Notes: generated by a model not told the origin, from the letters alone. A DNA stretch of 64,000 bases from Acanthochlamys bracteata (GCA_019914995.1 CM034145.1:3038001-3102000), one strand, 5' to 3'; counted from the stretch's first letter, positions 49,268 to 62,812 are shown. Numbers and translations are program-made.

Positions 49268-49752
49268 AATTAAGCCTTAATCGGATTCGGGTCAATTTCG
49301 GATCGACACCCGAAAATGACCCAACAAAGTTAAATAGATTCGGATCGGGTTCGAATTGATCCAAAATTGATCCATTTAATCCGTATAACTATTTATATAA
49401 TATATATTATTTAATAATTAAAAAATAATAGCAAAAAATTTGAATTTAATTTGTATATATATATTTCTTAACTTATCTTAATTTAACTAAATTTTACTTA
49501 ATTTATAAATTTTATCAAAATTAATAATTTTCTTTTTAGATATATTATAATTAATAATTTATATATATTATTATTAAAATTATTATTTATAATTTTTATT
49601 TTAATAATTTTAATTATTAAATAGATCAATTTAAATTTGATCTAATTATTACATAAATTAAATTAAAATTAATAATTTTAATTTATATAAATAAATAAAT
49701 TAAATTAGAATTAAATAATTTTGATTTAGATTAAAAATTCGAATTGCCACCG
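49268..49752 (-). mobile_element. MITE-like element copy C, inverted relative to copy B
   Basis: Reads as the reverse complement of copy B: it starts with 'tcggattcgggtcaatttcggatcg', has the same AT-rich core, and ends 'aattcgaattgccacc'. B and C touch end to end, and C lies directly upstream of the GC-rich leader at 49,760. Confidence 0.7.
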
Positions 49753-51815
49753 GTATCGGAAGTGGAATAGAAAAATCGCTTCTCGCCTAAAATCTTCTCT
49801 CCTTGCTCATCATTCCATTTTCGTTCTTCGTTTCTCTCCCGCGGGCTCGTCTCTCCCTCTCCCTCTCCGGCGCGCGAATTCTCCTCCCTGCGCGATTTCT
49901 CCTCATCCGCACCGAAGCTCCTTTCCTTCTCCTCCACCGCCGCTGCCTGCGCTAATCGCCCGCGAGCGATCGAAGCCGCCACTGCTGCTCCGTCCCCGAA
50001 CACACACACACTCTCTCTCGCGCGCGCGCAAAAAATTCTCGAGAAATCATTTGCTTCTGCTCGAAATCTGTTCCAGGTAAAAGAAATTTTCTAATAATAA
50101 GTTGGATTTAGTTTTCTGTTCTTAGTTTTGTTGGATTTTTATTTTTCTAGTGACAAGTTCGTTGAATTACTGATAATGTGTTTCTGATAGGGTTCGTTCT
50201 GCGTTGGATAACCAGGTATTGCACTAGAGGTTTTAGAAGTAAAGGTTGTGATTGATTGGGTTTTGAATTGTACTTCTAGTGTTGGGGCTAAGGTTGGATA
50301 GAGAACTAGAATGGTAATTAAAGCGACTGAATAATTACATTGTTCAATTTGATCACTGGAAAGTGTTTTTCAGATGGAAAGTTAAATTGCGATGATGCGA
50401 AATAGAGAAAATAGACATGCTACAGTAACAGTTCTAAGAGTTGAAACTATCATTATGCAGTTATTTTAGTACTAGATGAATCGATAAAGGATGCCCCTAA
50501 AAGGTGATTATGTGTAGATATTTCTAGCATATATATGTGATACTGGAACTTGCTAATTGATCATGTTGAAGATATACTATCTTATTATGGGCTAAACAAG
50601 GGAGGTCCTTGGTAATATGAATTGCCAAATCTCATTGTGCATAGCTTGGAAGTTCTAAGATTCAAGCTAAGAATGGGTTTTGCTGATGTTACGACCTTTA
50701 TGCGCTAAGAAGAAGCTTGCACATTAATTCTTTGACAACACTCACTACTTTGCCCATATGCCTCAAATAACTTTTGATACTGTGAGATTCTCCTTGTAAA
50801 TATTTATCATTTTGTTTTAAAAGATTCTAATCAGATTTTGTGCTTTACAATTGTCTTGTTTGTTTTTTTAGATTGCCATTCAAATCTGAACTTTTGACTT
50901 TTATGAGCCTCCTTTGATTTGAGTGATGGGCGTAAGTGTGATTCTTATGCCATCCGATGGAGAGCTAATCTTTTCGGGATAAAATAGAAGTTTTCAGATG
51001 TTGCATTCTTAATGTTTTTGAAAAGTTGTTTGATGTATCATGAATCATTACAAATAAAATATGATTAATATTAAGTCTTACTTTGTGTAAGATTTACATG
51101 TGCTTGGCCAATGTAGAATATATAATTCAAGTCCTATATTTGATATCGTTTTGGTAAGCTAGCTCGATGGAGTTGTGTGCTTAGCAGGTACTAATAGGAA
51201 GGTGGATGGTGCGTAGTGAAGGTCATACTGGTTGTTGATTTAGCATGTCATAGTGGCAAGTGATTGCAAGCTTTTTCTTCTGGGTCATAGTTGCTAGCTA
51301 CAGTTAATAGAACTGTGAATGAGATGCAAAACATTTAATAGGTTGGCTTCTCTTATGGTCCAAACAGAAAAAGTTGGTATGGAAAATTGTTTATTTTAGA
51401 AGTTATTAACATCTGTTTTTACTATTGCATACATTATTGTTCCTTATGCGTGTTTCTCTCCTGGTTTTAGGGATATGGCCAACAACAGTCTGAGTGGATC
51501 AATTCCTTTATCCATTAGTAAATTAGCCAAAATGACATCACTGTAGTAGCTTAACTTTTATCAAATGATTACCTAGATAAGAATCTTTTGTTTTAGAAAC
51601 CTCTTTTCAGTTCACAGCTGACTTGTTTCGTTTCTATTACTGTCAGTCAACTTTGTTAACTGCTGAGAGAATGTGTGAATTAGCCAATAGTGATGATAGT
51701 TGGGACTCATTTCTTGTTCAGGGAGAGCAACCTGACATTTTCTCTAGGAACTTCTCCTCCTCAACTTCTGGGTTGACTTGCTTAATGAAGTCTGCTAGAG
51801 GTTCCATTGACTAAG
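49753..51815 (+). CDS. Uncertain host gene: CpG-rich leader followed by poorly supported short exons
   Basis: From 49,753 to about 50,076 the DNA turns CpG- and CT-rich, like a plant 5' UTR, ending at a good donor (ttccag|gtaaaa). Two downstream pieces look protein-like. At 51,475-51,540 an LRR-like stretch, MANNSLSGSIPLSISKLAK, is followed by stops. After an acceptor-like ctgtcag near 51,647 comes an open stretch STLLTAERMCELANSDDSWD..., ending in TAA at 51,813. I do not recognise the second piece. I could not build one continuous model from them. It may be a real short gene, a promoter left from a deleted gene, or a pseudogene of an LRR protein. Confidence 0.3.
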
Positions 51816-53691
51816 AAGAAGAGTGGTCTATGGCTATCATTATTTTGTATACAATGAGTAGTTTTTATTTCTTAGCCATTCATGTAAAATATGTTTTCAA
51901 TTTTTAGAAACTGCTTGTGAAACTTGGATAAGAAATCATAGTTTTTGTTTAATTTAATGTATAGAAATATGTGATGTGCTCAAAATATATGTATAATTTC
52001 ACGTAATTCTGTATCATATATGCTTGATTTTATATAATAAAAATTGATTAAAATGAACCTTATCTTTTTGCTTTCTTTATTTTCAGTTTTCGTTGCGATT
52101 TGAGTGTTTTTTTTTTTAAAACATAACGTTTTAGTGGAATTTTGGAAAATGACTAGTTGGTTTGAAAGTCAAGATATTAAAGTTGGTTCATAATTTTTTT
52201 CAAAATGTTTTGCACGGCCAATTGGTACAGATTCATGAATGATGTTGACTAACAGTGCATACTTCAATCATGTGTACAGTTTCTAGAATTGAGTGCAGTT
52301 GAAGGTATTTTTATTTTTACATGACATGTGTGATATATGATTGGAACGATAAAACATAAACCTGGAATTCTCGTATGTTTTCAAATTTTTGGTAATAGAA
52401 GAGGAGGCTTATAAGAGTCAATTTCTACTGTTCTTGTTGTTGCTAGAACAGAGAGGAATACATAGAGGAGTAAGGAGCAAAGAAAAAAAATGGCAGTTTA
52501 CTTAACATCATTCTTTTTTCAGGGTTGTATTATTCTATCTTTTATATTTCTCTTTGTGTTGATAGATTGAAAATTATGAAATAAATTTCTTTTTGTTGGG
52601 ACTATAATGTAGCATAATTATGATAATTTATTTCTTAATTCTGTGCCATTCGGATTTTATAATTTCTTATTAAGTATTCATTACAGTGCTTAATTGTTAC
52701 AAGTATCTCACCAATATTTAATAAAACTGAAATTCATAATGAGATCAAGATGTGATGTATTGATTAATCTATATAGTGAATGCTATGAAATGCATGAGAG
52801 ACAGGAATGTATTTTCATGATTCGTGCAGTTAATGTATAATGCCACAAAATTTAATGAGATTTTATATATGATAATTCACATAGAGATATAGAAAATTAT
52901 TGAATGAAAATATTTATGGTATAGTTTGAGAAAATGTATTAAAGGAATTAAAGTTTTTCAACTTTCAGTAAAGACATAATCATGGTCTTACGAAATTAAA
53001 TTAGAATAGTTATGATAAAAGCAAATGCCCTAGCACTTGTCATTGAAATATCACAAGTTTTAGCTTTAGCTTTAACATTCACTCTACTTAAACAATTGTT
53101 CAAATAATTATATTATTAATTATTTTCGGTACTTAATAAGTTAACCAATTTTTTTGGGAACGATATTTCTCTTATCACTGTATTGCTTATGTGACTCATA
53201 CACTTGTGATAACGAAATATGTACTTGACATATCTACATGAGTGATTATTTTAGATAATATACTCATAGCAGCTGCTTCTTTTTAATTTTGAAAAGTTTA
53301 ATAATGCAAAAACTATATACTCTCATATATATAAAGTGTCAGTTATGTGTGTATACCTTGGTTACGGGTATAGTTTCTTTTTCCCTATGTATGCAACTTA
53401 ATGGCTATTTTCTTTTTCGCCTGGCCTAGATAATGGTTGCTTAAAGCAGAGTAGTAAGCCTTATTAGATACTTTATTGGGAAGCCTGACTATACGAGGCA
53501 TTATGTACTACTTTGATAACCGTATGATGTGTCAATAGATGATAGAGATTGAGTAAATATTTTTCATAATAAAAATTTCATATTGCACATGATTTATAGT
53601 ATTAGTCACGGCTTATGGACATAAAAAATACCAAATATCTCTTTTAGCCCCAAAAAAAAAACAATAAAAGAATTCGAACTGTCTAGCTCAA
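51816..53691. other. No gene seen
   Basis: AT-rich intergenic DNA with no coding motif or clear element structure. Confidence 0.5.
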
Positions 53692-54209
53692 TGTCATAGT
53701 ATATTTTATTAGGCATTCCTACTCACCCTTTTTGTTATAGTTATATGCATTATGTTGGTTATTTTAGAATTGTGTCACTCTAAAATAGCCTAGATACTTT
53801 TATGCTATAGATATTATGTAAGGCATATAATGTATTTAGATTTGTGTATTAAGATATTTTGGAAGTTAGAAATAATTTGTAAGTATATTTTTGGAGAACC
53901 CCCTGAAAAAGCATTCTCTATCATTCAATCAAAATCATCTCTACCGTTCATTGAGCAGGTGGAAAGGCCATATAAATAGGGAGAAGAACTCTCATTTGTA
54001 AACCATAAAAAAGCATTGTAATTATAACTTTTGTAAGTGTTATAAGGAGTTCTTTTCAAGATTCCTTTAACTGTTGTTCTCGCTTTCCGACTTTATCTCT
54101 AAGAACTATCAGTTTTTAGCTATTTTTAGTAGCTACATTAGAGAAAAGACATAGTTGCAAGAGGTGTAATTAAGTGTTGCATGCGAGCAAAAGTAAAAGT
54201 TTAGGCTCG
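53692..54209 (+). repeat. 5' LTR of the gag-type element
   Basis: Starts tgtcatag and ends just before the primer site. Contains a TATA-like 'tataaatagg' near 53,972. Pairs with 56,353-56,876. Confidence 0.7.
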
Positions 54210-56352
54210 TGATAATTGGTATCAATGCTAAGGTTTTCGCTAAGGAAAATGGCAACTAGCTAGGACGTCAAATCTATGAGGGAAGGAACACCGAAAGCAG
54301 AGCTCTCGAGGGTAGCAAGAGATGCAAGGAGAATTCAGGGGACTTAATCACGAACGTGATTACAAGGCTCACCTAAAGCTTGCGGTGCCAGATCAGATCA
54401 ACCAATTCAAGGAAATAGGCCAAAGCATCGAGAAGCTCAAGAGATGAGAAGAAGAGCTTCATGGAGATGCAATGCTCCTTTAGTACGGTGGCTAATGCAT
54501 TCTCTAACCAAGATAAAACGCCACTACGAACTATCTTTAGTGACATTAATGCTTTTAGGAGAAAGATTGTACCTTTAGAGAAGTGACCGAAGGATTGTCC
54601 TCTGAGTTAAGTGATGTCAAAGGAGGCTGGACCCATTGTAAGATGGCGGTCGCACATGCGGGAGTTGCAGGTATGCCGTCAACCTATCTTCTTCAAGGGT
54701 GGATGTTCCAAATATAAGGCATACAAATGGACGCGATATGTGAAGGAGATTGACAACTCCCTATGAAACTTAGAGCAATTCTTCAGAAGTAACGACATTA
54801 CGGAAGATGCTAATAAGACCGACCACGCCATTATTTATCTGTAGGATATTAGGATGATATGGTGGAGAAAGAGCCATAGCGAGATTGAGAGGAGCAATTG
54901 CACTATTATCAATTGAGATGAGTTCAAGAAGGAGCTCAATATATAATTCTATTCACAAAATACCAAGAAAGAAGTCAAAGCAAAGTTTCGGTGATTAAGC
55001 CAACGTGGCAGCATCAGCACTACGTGAATGAGTTTCCTAAGTTGATCTTGAAAATCCACGATTTAGCAAAAAAAGAGTCCCTCTTTTACCTTCATGGATG
55101 GATTGTCAATGTAGATTGGATTGGAGTTTTAATGAAATAGACCTCAAAACCTTAATTCTACTATTGTTATAATCGAATTTTTAATCAAGCTTAAGAAGCC
55201 CAAAAAGAAGAAGCCTCTACAGTACATCGAAGGCAAGTGGGGGATAGCCACCAATCAAATGTGGCAAAATATGACCTTGTAAAGTCCAAGTGATGATTTA
55301 ATAAATATCATTGAAGTAGTCAAGAAAAACGAAAAAATATAAGTTACTTTAAAATGCTTCATTTGCGATGAACCACATAGGGTAACATATTATCCAAAAT
55401 AGAGCAAGCACTCAGTTTTATCGAGATAATGGACAAACCATAATAATAGCACGAGGAAATAAGGGTGGGCTCATTACAACTCCTTAATGTCGTCAATGCC
55501 TAAAAGTAAATTTCGAACACGAGAAGAAGAGCTATTATACGAATGATCAAATTTGGCGAACAAGAGGTTTGTGCTTTGGTGGACAAGAGAGTTACCCACA
55601 ACTTGCTTGTGAAGAAGTAGGCTAAGAAACTTGACATCAAGTATGAAGGGGTAAGGGTAGATTAAGGTAGTTAACTTTGAGCCGATGTTAGTTGTGAGTG
55701 TTATTTGTGGGGCAAAATCTTTCATAATTACATGGTTCAGTCTTATAGACTTTTTCATTATGCTTATGGACGATTTTTTCTATAGTTCTTCAATTGAGTA
55801 CATCACTAAAAAGCCATGCGGCTATGCTTAACTGCTTTGCCAACACCATATGTGTCATAGATGAGGAGATACATGCATGATACATTTGTCACGAGAATCA
55901 AATCTCCAAACCAAGATTATTTTAGCTCACATAAAGACCATACATATCGCATTTGCCAATACTGTATTTATCATGAAGGAGTGAAATACGTGCATAATAT
56001 CTTTGTCGTGAGATTAAATCTCTAAGCGATACTATTCTAGCCATGAGATCCTTAAAGAGAGAAAAAGCCACTCGACAAGGGTCCACGTAGAGGGTGCATC
56101 CTTAAGAGCTCTCACTAGTATCACTATGTCACATCAAAACGAGTTGTGGAGGAGATTGGTGCACCAAGATATCCCAATATGTGGTACTAATCCTCATTAC
56201 TCGGAGTTCTTGGTAAATGAAAATGTCAGCATAATAGTGAGGCAAGTTGGGAGCATGATCTCTACTTGTAGCAATTTCATTAGAAGATCAAGGAGTTTCG
56301 CTACACCTCTACTCAACCATGATGAAAACATTGCAAAATAGGTGGGGGAGAA

Positions 56353-56876
56353 TGTTATGCTATACTTGATTTGGCATTCAACCCCGCCCTTATTTGTCTT
56401 TGTTATATACTTTATGCAGGTTATTTTAAAATTATATGAGATAATTTAAATATCCAAATATATACAAATGATATTTATATAATCTATTTAAAGTATCTAA
56501 ATTAACGTGTCAAGAATTTTGAAAGCTAGAGATATTTTATAAAGATATTTTCGTATAACTCTTTATCGAAACGTACTCCACCATCTAATAAAGCCATCTT
56601 CATCGTCCATTGAGAAAGCGAAAAGGCTATAAATAGAGGGCAAATAATGCTCACTTGTAAACCATCGAGAAGTATTAAAGTTAAAGCTTTAACAAGCCTG
56701 GTAAGATTTTTTTTATTCCAAGCTTTGTTTTAGTGTTCTTTTCACTTTACTTCTTTCCTTCCAAATCCAAAAGAAAAACCTTAGCTATCTTTGATGAATG
56801 CTTTGAAGAAACTACTAACTTAGCTGTAATAGGTGTAACTAAATGGCACATTAGTAAAGATAAAAGTTTAGACCCA
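56353..56876 (+). repeat. 3' LTR of the gag-type element
   Basis: Starts tgttatgc after the polypurine tract, contains 'tataaataga' near 56,629 and ends near gaccca. The open frame at 56,733-56,933 is LTR sequence. Confidence 0.7.
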
Positions 56877-58377
56877 TGGCATCTAGCTAAATACTCCTCT
56901 CTCTTAAGCCTTAACTTCTTGTATCCACTTTAGTTTAAGTTGTTTTCAATTGTTCAAAATAGGTAATAAAAGTATATGGACATGCTTCTTGTGTTTAGCA
57001 ACTAAGTTATGATATTTTTGCATATCTAACTTAATCGAATCAATAAATGAGAAAAGTCATTTTAAGTTTTTTTAAATCAAAATTCACTTTTTTATCCCAC
57101 TCACTTTATCCTTCCTCCTGCTCTTGTTATCCATATAGAGGCTAAATGGAAAAAGAAAAAGAAGTCTAAAAAGTTGATGTTGCTTCGGTTGTCGAAAATA
57201 ATTAAAAAATCACCCAATTTGCATAAGAATTGGCATTTTCATCTTGATTATATCAAAGATCATGTCAATTGCTTCTCAATCTAGATCAATCAAACTCGGG
57301 TGATATGGAGTGATCATATCCTATTCGCCCGAGTTGGATAAAGTCTAAGTGATCTTAAATTTTGAATTATTGAGGGAAAATTTTATTAAAAGAGGAGGGA
57401 CCAAACATAGCAGCAAAAAAATAGGGAGTAAGAGGAGAGAGAAACTGTAGCAACGAGCAAGGAAGAAGAAAAATTAGTCGGCGAAAAAGAAGAAAAACTC
57501 ATAACTCCCTATAGACATATTTATCTCATGACAGCTAATATTATTGATTTAACGAATAAAAAATAAACTTAACTAGCTAATTAGTTGGTTTGTGGTTTAT
57601 ATTTATTCACATTCTATGTGAAGTATTGCTACCATTATATTCTAAGTTTTCATATGCACGTACAAAATTTAAACTAATTCTAGTGCAAAACAAATATTTC
57701 TTTCTAACTTTCTCACATAATTTTTACTCTTTTTAAGATTTCAATTACATTCCCCCATATGACTCACCGATTTCAATCGTAATCCCGATGGATCGATGTC
57801 GATCCCATTTCTATTTTGATAAACTTTACTTATATTTTTAACGGTCTTATCCTTTTTTAACCAATCTGCTTTTTTAGCAAATACCATCAAAACCCTTGTG
57901 CATGTAGAAAGCTTCAACATTGATTCTGCATGGTAGCAAGATCAAATAATATATTTAACATATTCATTTTCTTTTGACGTAAAGGTAGTTTGTACTCACG
58001 GTTAGTTTTTGTCAACTTGTCTACTACCCCAACAAAATAAACGTCTAAAAAATCCTACTTAAAACTATCAGTTTTTGTACAGACCAACTAGTGTTATATT
58101 TTATGTATCAATTCAGTTCATTAGAAGAGGAAATATTTAAAATAGTTTGCCAATTAATTGGTAGATTAATGTTCGCAAAAGAGGTAGTTTCACTAAAAGT
58201 GGCTTTTAGAATTATTGATTGCTTTTGCAATTGCTCATTGTCGACGCTTCTGTAGCTTGCAATAATCTTTGAGTTTTGATTTAGTGGACGTTTGAGAGTG
58301 CTTATCAAAGAACTTTTCTAACATAAAAAGTATTTAAAAAATAATATTTTAAAAAATAAGCTCTATTTTTAATTTAA

Positions 58378-58416
<39 letters not shown>

Positions 58417-59182
58417 TAATATCATATAATATACAATATTTTTGTACTTTTTAATTTTAAAATAAATTATTTAATATTGTAGAAAATTTATTGAAAAATA
58501 TGATACGAAAGTAAGAATAAAAAGCTGTTAAAAAGATAAGCCAAAAGTCCCCTTAAACATGCACTACTAGTAGTGGAAAGTTATTATTGTTATTCTTAGG
58601 CAATACTAGTTTTGATTGATTTTGTTTAATCGGTCATTTAATTCGTACGGCATTTGTGTTTCTTAGACTTGGCTAATCAAAAAACGATTCTGTAGGTTGA
58701 ATTAGGGTACCATGCATACGCAAAATAAGTGTTGCTGTGTCGAGCAAGAATACAGATAGTCATTTGCCTAAAAATATTGCCACTATTTGTATGCTTTTTT
58801 GTCTTTTTAGTTTGATATTATATTTACAATCTAAATTTAGCATTTGAATAAAATGTCGAAAAAGGGGTGCCATCATAGTGGGCCCCACTTCTTCCAATTG
58901 GAGAAAGCTACAACTGAATTTAATAAGATTAAGTAAATAAACAATAACGATTATAAATTTAATATATAAGCAAATCAAAGAACAATTGTTGTAAATTTTT
59001 GAAGTGTTTGAAGAAGAGCTACTCAAGCATCGGTCAATCGTTACACTGCTGCATGAGCCTGGAGCGCCCCTACCAAATCTTAAATATTAAAACCTTTCTC
59101 TCTATAGAAACAGCTTTATGTTTTTCTTTACCAAAGTAACATTGGAAGCTCCTGTGATGATAGATTTGTTCCTGATCCGTTA
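56877..59182. other. No gene seen; contains a microsatellite and a possible small MITE
   Basis: Around 58,284-58,560 loosely inverted ends (gtggacgtttgagagtgctt against agccaaaagtcccc) enclose AT-rich DNA and the (AAT)n run, suggesting a small non-autonomous element; weak support. The remainder is plain AT-rich sequence. Confidence 0.45.
58378..58420. repeat. (AAT)n microsatellite
   Basis: Eleven or more aat units in a row, then a short imperfect continuation. Confidence 0.95.
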
Positions 59183-59398
59183 GTGTCGTTCCAACAACTG
59201 AACTTAGTAGTTAAATGTGGAGCTGAAGAGACATCTGAGGAGCCAGACTTCTACTACATTACTTATGCTATTGACTTATTTGTGCCTAGACAAACAACGC
59301 CAGAGAAACAAGCGAAGAGGATAGTTATGCATGAAACCTATATAAGATATACCGAGACATATGTGGTTTTGCGTTTTGATAAAATGACTTGCTCATGA
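59183..59398 (+). CDS. Unrecognised protein-like segment, possibly a gene relic
   Basis: An open stretch with balanced composition unlike the surrounding AT-rich DNA (for example KCGAEETSEEPDFYYITYAI). It ends in TGA and stays open upstream of the first ATG to about 59,150. I do not recognise a family. It could be one exon of a host gene, a relic, or chance. No neighbouring exon was found to join to it. Confidence 0.25.
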   Translation: MSFQQLNLVVKCGAEETSEEPDFYYITYAIDLFVPRQTTPEKQAKRIVMHETYIRYTETYVVLRFDKMTCS

Positions 59399-59819
59399 TA
59401 ATATTGACAGTGGCACATATTCAACTTAAAACGTGCAAGACTAAAAGAAGTCAAGAACGCAAACAGCATGTCATATTGCAAAACCAAGCAGGTTGACGCC
59501 ATCCCCTTTTATTGATTTTGCTTTCTAATGAAATACTAACAGCTCAGCATCAAAGTTCGTCCCCAACTATTATGTGTAAAGGGCAGACCACATGTATCCG
59601 GGCATGTAGGTTCAACATGAAGATCCCAAATACAAAAAAAACTCATATTGCACATCTACTGGTCAACATTTTGGTTTTTATGCAGTGCAATGCTCTCTTC
59701 ACCTGAATGAAGGCTCCAATCAACAATGCTCCAAATTATGAGTACAGCCAGGCGAAGGAAAATGATACAACTATCGCCTGAAAAAAGGATCCATATGTTT
59801 ATCTATAACTATTCTTTTG

Positions 59820-60240
59820 AGTTGTGGAATAAGCTTCATACCATGAATTTCATACACTGTTTACCATAAGACATACGCCAAAGGGAAGCAGATGGAATAT
59901 CACCTTCTTTTGGCTGCTTTTGCCATCACTAAGCAAGGCAGGAACCTCAGTCCAGTTAATGCTACCATTGGGCAACACTGCAATATTTTCACAATGAAGA
60001 ATGATGCGAGTACCTTGTGCCAAGTATTAATTCAATACTAACCAAGATAAGATTATAGGAATACCACTGTGTGTTAACTACATTTTTGAGAATACAGACA
60101 TCATCAAGCCAGTTATAATCGATATCTATATGCTTAAATACATTAGTAAACTTTGCATTTACTCTTAAATTAGGCACAATGCTGGTGATCCCTCCTTTCA
60201 CTATGTAAACTAGTCCTACACATGCAAGTGCATTGCAAAT
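59820..60240 (-). pseudogene. Unrecognised exon-like segments on the minus strand
   Basis: Two minus-strand pieces look like exons. One, near 60,201-60,085, encodes SIVPNLRVNAKFTNVFKHID and continues to CILKN. The other, near 59,995-59,860, encodes LHCENIAVLPNGSINWTEVP and ends at a donor-like ggc|gtatgt. Amino-acid use is natural and charged residues are evenly spread, unlike the AT-rich noise around. I cannot assign a family; a fragment of a host gene is the simplest reading. Confidence 0.3.
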
Positions 60241-62812
60241 AGCTTAGTTGTGTATCTTTTTTATTTTTATGAATTGCCTAAAATGATTTAATATCAATTA
60301 TGTTGTAGCTTTTTTCAATTTCAAGAAATCAGAAGTCTTTTCTTTGTAATTTGTTAATTTACAAACATAAATTAACTACTGTAAAGTAGATTAAATCCCT
60401 GTTAAAATTTTATGATTGTGACAACTTCATCTTGGAAAAGTCCTTTACATTAAGTTTATATCCTTATGCAGGAGACTCTGACCCGAAAAAATGAAGTACT
60501 CATCTTTAATTCAGCATTTTTTGTTAATTTACAACAAAATTCTTCTTTAATTTTTTTATTCTTAATGTAGGAGTCTCTTCTTACCAATATGATTATAAAA
60601 GTTCTAATTTGAACTTGAAATACTTTCAATTTTTTGAAAAAATTCCTTATGTGGTTTTTCCTTTCTATAATTTCAAATTATGAACTCATTTTTTCAAATA
60701 TTTGTTCCTTGAACTTTCATTTTAATATGAGAGTTTATCCTCACCCATGTGATCATAAAAGTCCAAACTTTGCAAAAACAAATCTCTCATATTTCTTTTA
60801 AAATTTCTACACTTAATCAATAGTTCCTATAAATATGAAATTCCTATCTCTTTAAAGCTTTTAATTCAATATAAAAGTTTAATTATACCAAAAAGATTAT
60901 AAGAGTCTTAGTTTGCGAAATGAAGGATTCTTACTCTTTCAAAATTGTTGTACTTATTAAAAGTTCTTTTAAATGAACTTTCAATTTTATTAAAAAGTTA
61001 ATATTTTAATTTTTCTACTTAATCAAGGGAAAAACATGCCCAAGTTAAAAGCGCAGAAATTTAATAGATAACGGACGTAATAGCTATTTGATGGTTAGAG
61101 CACCCCGTCTTTAGAGACGAAGAAGGGAATGAGCATTTTGTACATCGTATGCCTACCTTTTTTCAAACATTGCAGTAGTTTTGGTAGGTGGAAAAATATA
61201 TAAGAGGCAATGATCCTTTTACTATGACAAAATCAAATTACAGTGTTGAACGAAAAGGCATAGTTGTTGACTTCTAAATGACGAACTTAACGGAGTTTGA
61301 AACCTGCCTTTGAAAAATGAACTTTTTTTAATACCATACCAGCGCACAATCTTAATAGTAATTAGATTTTTAAAAGAATGCCTAGAGAATCTTATTTGCT
61401 TGCTACTGCACGTGTGCATTTTTAACTTATATGCCTTTGTCAATCATATTGCATTTGTTCTGAAGACATTTAGATAACAAACAATTCACCAATGATGGGG
61501 CTTTAAAATATAGTTACACCTTATTGAATGTGACAGAGGTCTTCACCTAACAAAAGAATAGCTCGTGAAACTTGTCGAATTCACAGCTCAAAGGTATGCT
61601 AACTTGCTGAAGCTCCTGTATGTTAATCCCAAAAACCTTCTTTTCAAGGATGACGGGACTCTACAAAATGATTTCTTAAGAAATCATCTTAATGAGCCCT
61701 TTTATAGTGGCTGTTGCAGTAGATGTATTCAATATTTTTAAAATGTTCAAAGGTTTTTATTTCTGTAATACAATGTCATGAATAATACAAGATGAAATAC
61801 TCCAAAACAATTTAGAATTTCTGTGCATTTGATAATCATTTTGTTTTCTCAATTTTGTGTTTTTAGGATGAGTTGGTCCTATTGTTGTGAATCGTTATGT
61901 GGTGTGCACTATATTTTTAAATCAGTTAACGTTCTATCTTTTTTTTTCTTCTGGTACTGACAAATAAGTTTCAGTGAAATAGAAGATGTTCCAGAAACAG
62001 AACCCTTATATATTAACCCCATGATTGGCGCTCACATACACTCATATTCATAGCAAAACTAAACAACGTTGTCTTGCTAAATATACTTTTTTTAAAATTC
62101 TTCACGTATTAATTATTCAAGTTGTAAAGCTTATAATTTTCTCATCCAAGTCTTTTGACGATCTTCTCTAGACTTCTGGTGCCAAATGGAAAGATCATAC
62201 CGTAAACATACTCACTGTAGTTCTTTTGCAGGAAAAAAAGCATTGACTCAAAAAGAACTAACAAACACTCCCAAAAAGTGGCAGTCTAAATGATGTTTCC
62301 TTCATTTCTTGTTGCTAGCATGATTGTGAAGGTTCCAATAGACCTCTCTTAATGCAAATTCAACATATGGTGATGGTATCAATGATAAGATATATCTTAC
62401 GGAGTAGTGGCCACACGCATTCTATGTTATTTTGGCTTTCCAATGAGAGAGTTCGTGTTATCAACTATCTTAATTTGATCAATGTTGAAAGCTCTCAAAA
62501 CCCTTCAAAATATGGGCCAACAAAATTTGGTATATGTTCGGTATCCCATCTATCTTCCAAAGCAAGAGTTGTCATTACTTGAGGAGTTCTAGAGCTTAAC
62601 ATGAAGAAACAATCGGATGGACTCTTATGAGACATCCAACAACACACCGACCTTATTCTGGAAGCTAGTTTGCCAAACATTCCTTGCTATATGATGAATG
62701 TAGATGGTTTTTAAAAGACTAGTCATGTCTATGAAAGTATAAGTCCTTGCACAATTTCAATATTACTAGTACCCAAGAAAGATTACTTGTGAAACATGTT
62801 CGTGGATACTAC
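60241..62812. other. No gene seen
   Basis: Mostly AT-rich. A run of loosely repeated phrases of the type 'atgagagtttatcctcac..atgtgatcataaaagtc' between 60,440 and 60,990 hints at old local duplications. The short frames near 62,350-62,680 have no recognisable motif. Confidence 0.45.

Larger units (their letters stand above)
53692..56876 (+). mobile_element. Old LTR retrotransposon with gag-like interior and no visible pol (Ty3/gypsy-like)
   Basis: Two diverged direct repeats of about 520 bases (53,692-54,209 and 56,353-56,876) share 'tataaatagg' promoter-like and 'cttgtaaacca' blocks and serve as LTRs. Just inside the first is a tRNA-Met-type primer site, tggtatcaatgc at 54,218. Just before the second is a polypurine tract (ggtgggggagaa). 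The 2.1-kb interior has a gag-like region (about 54,640-55,130) and a zinc-knuckle-like region near 55,360; protease, reverse transcriptase and integrase were not seen. It is broken with many breaks. The strong difference between the LTRs points to an old insertion. I found no convincing target duplication. Confidence 0.75.
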
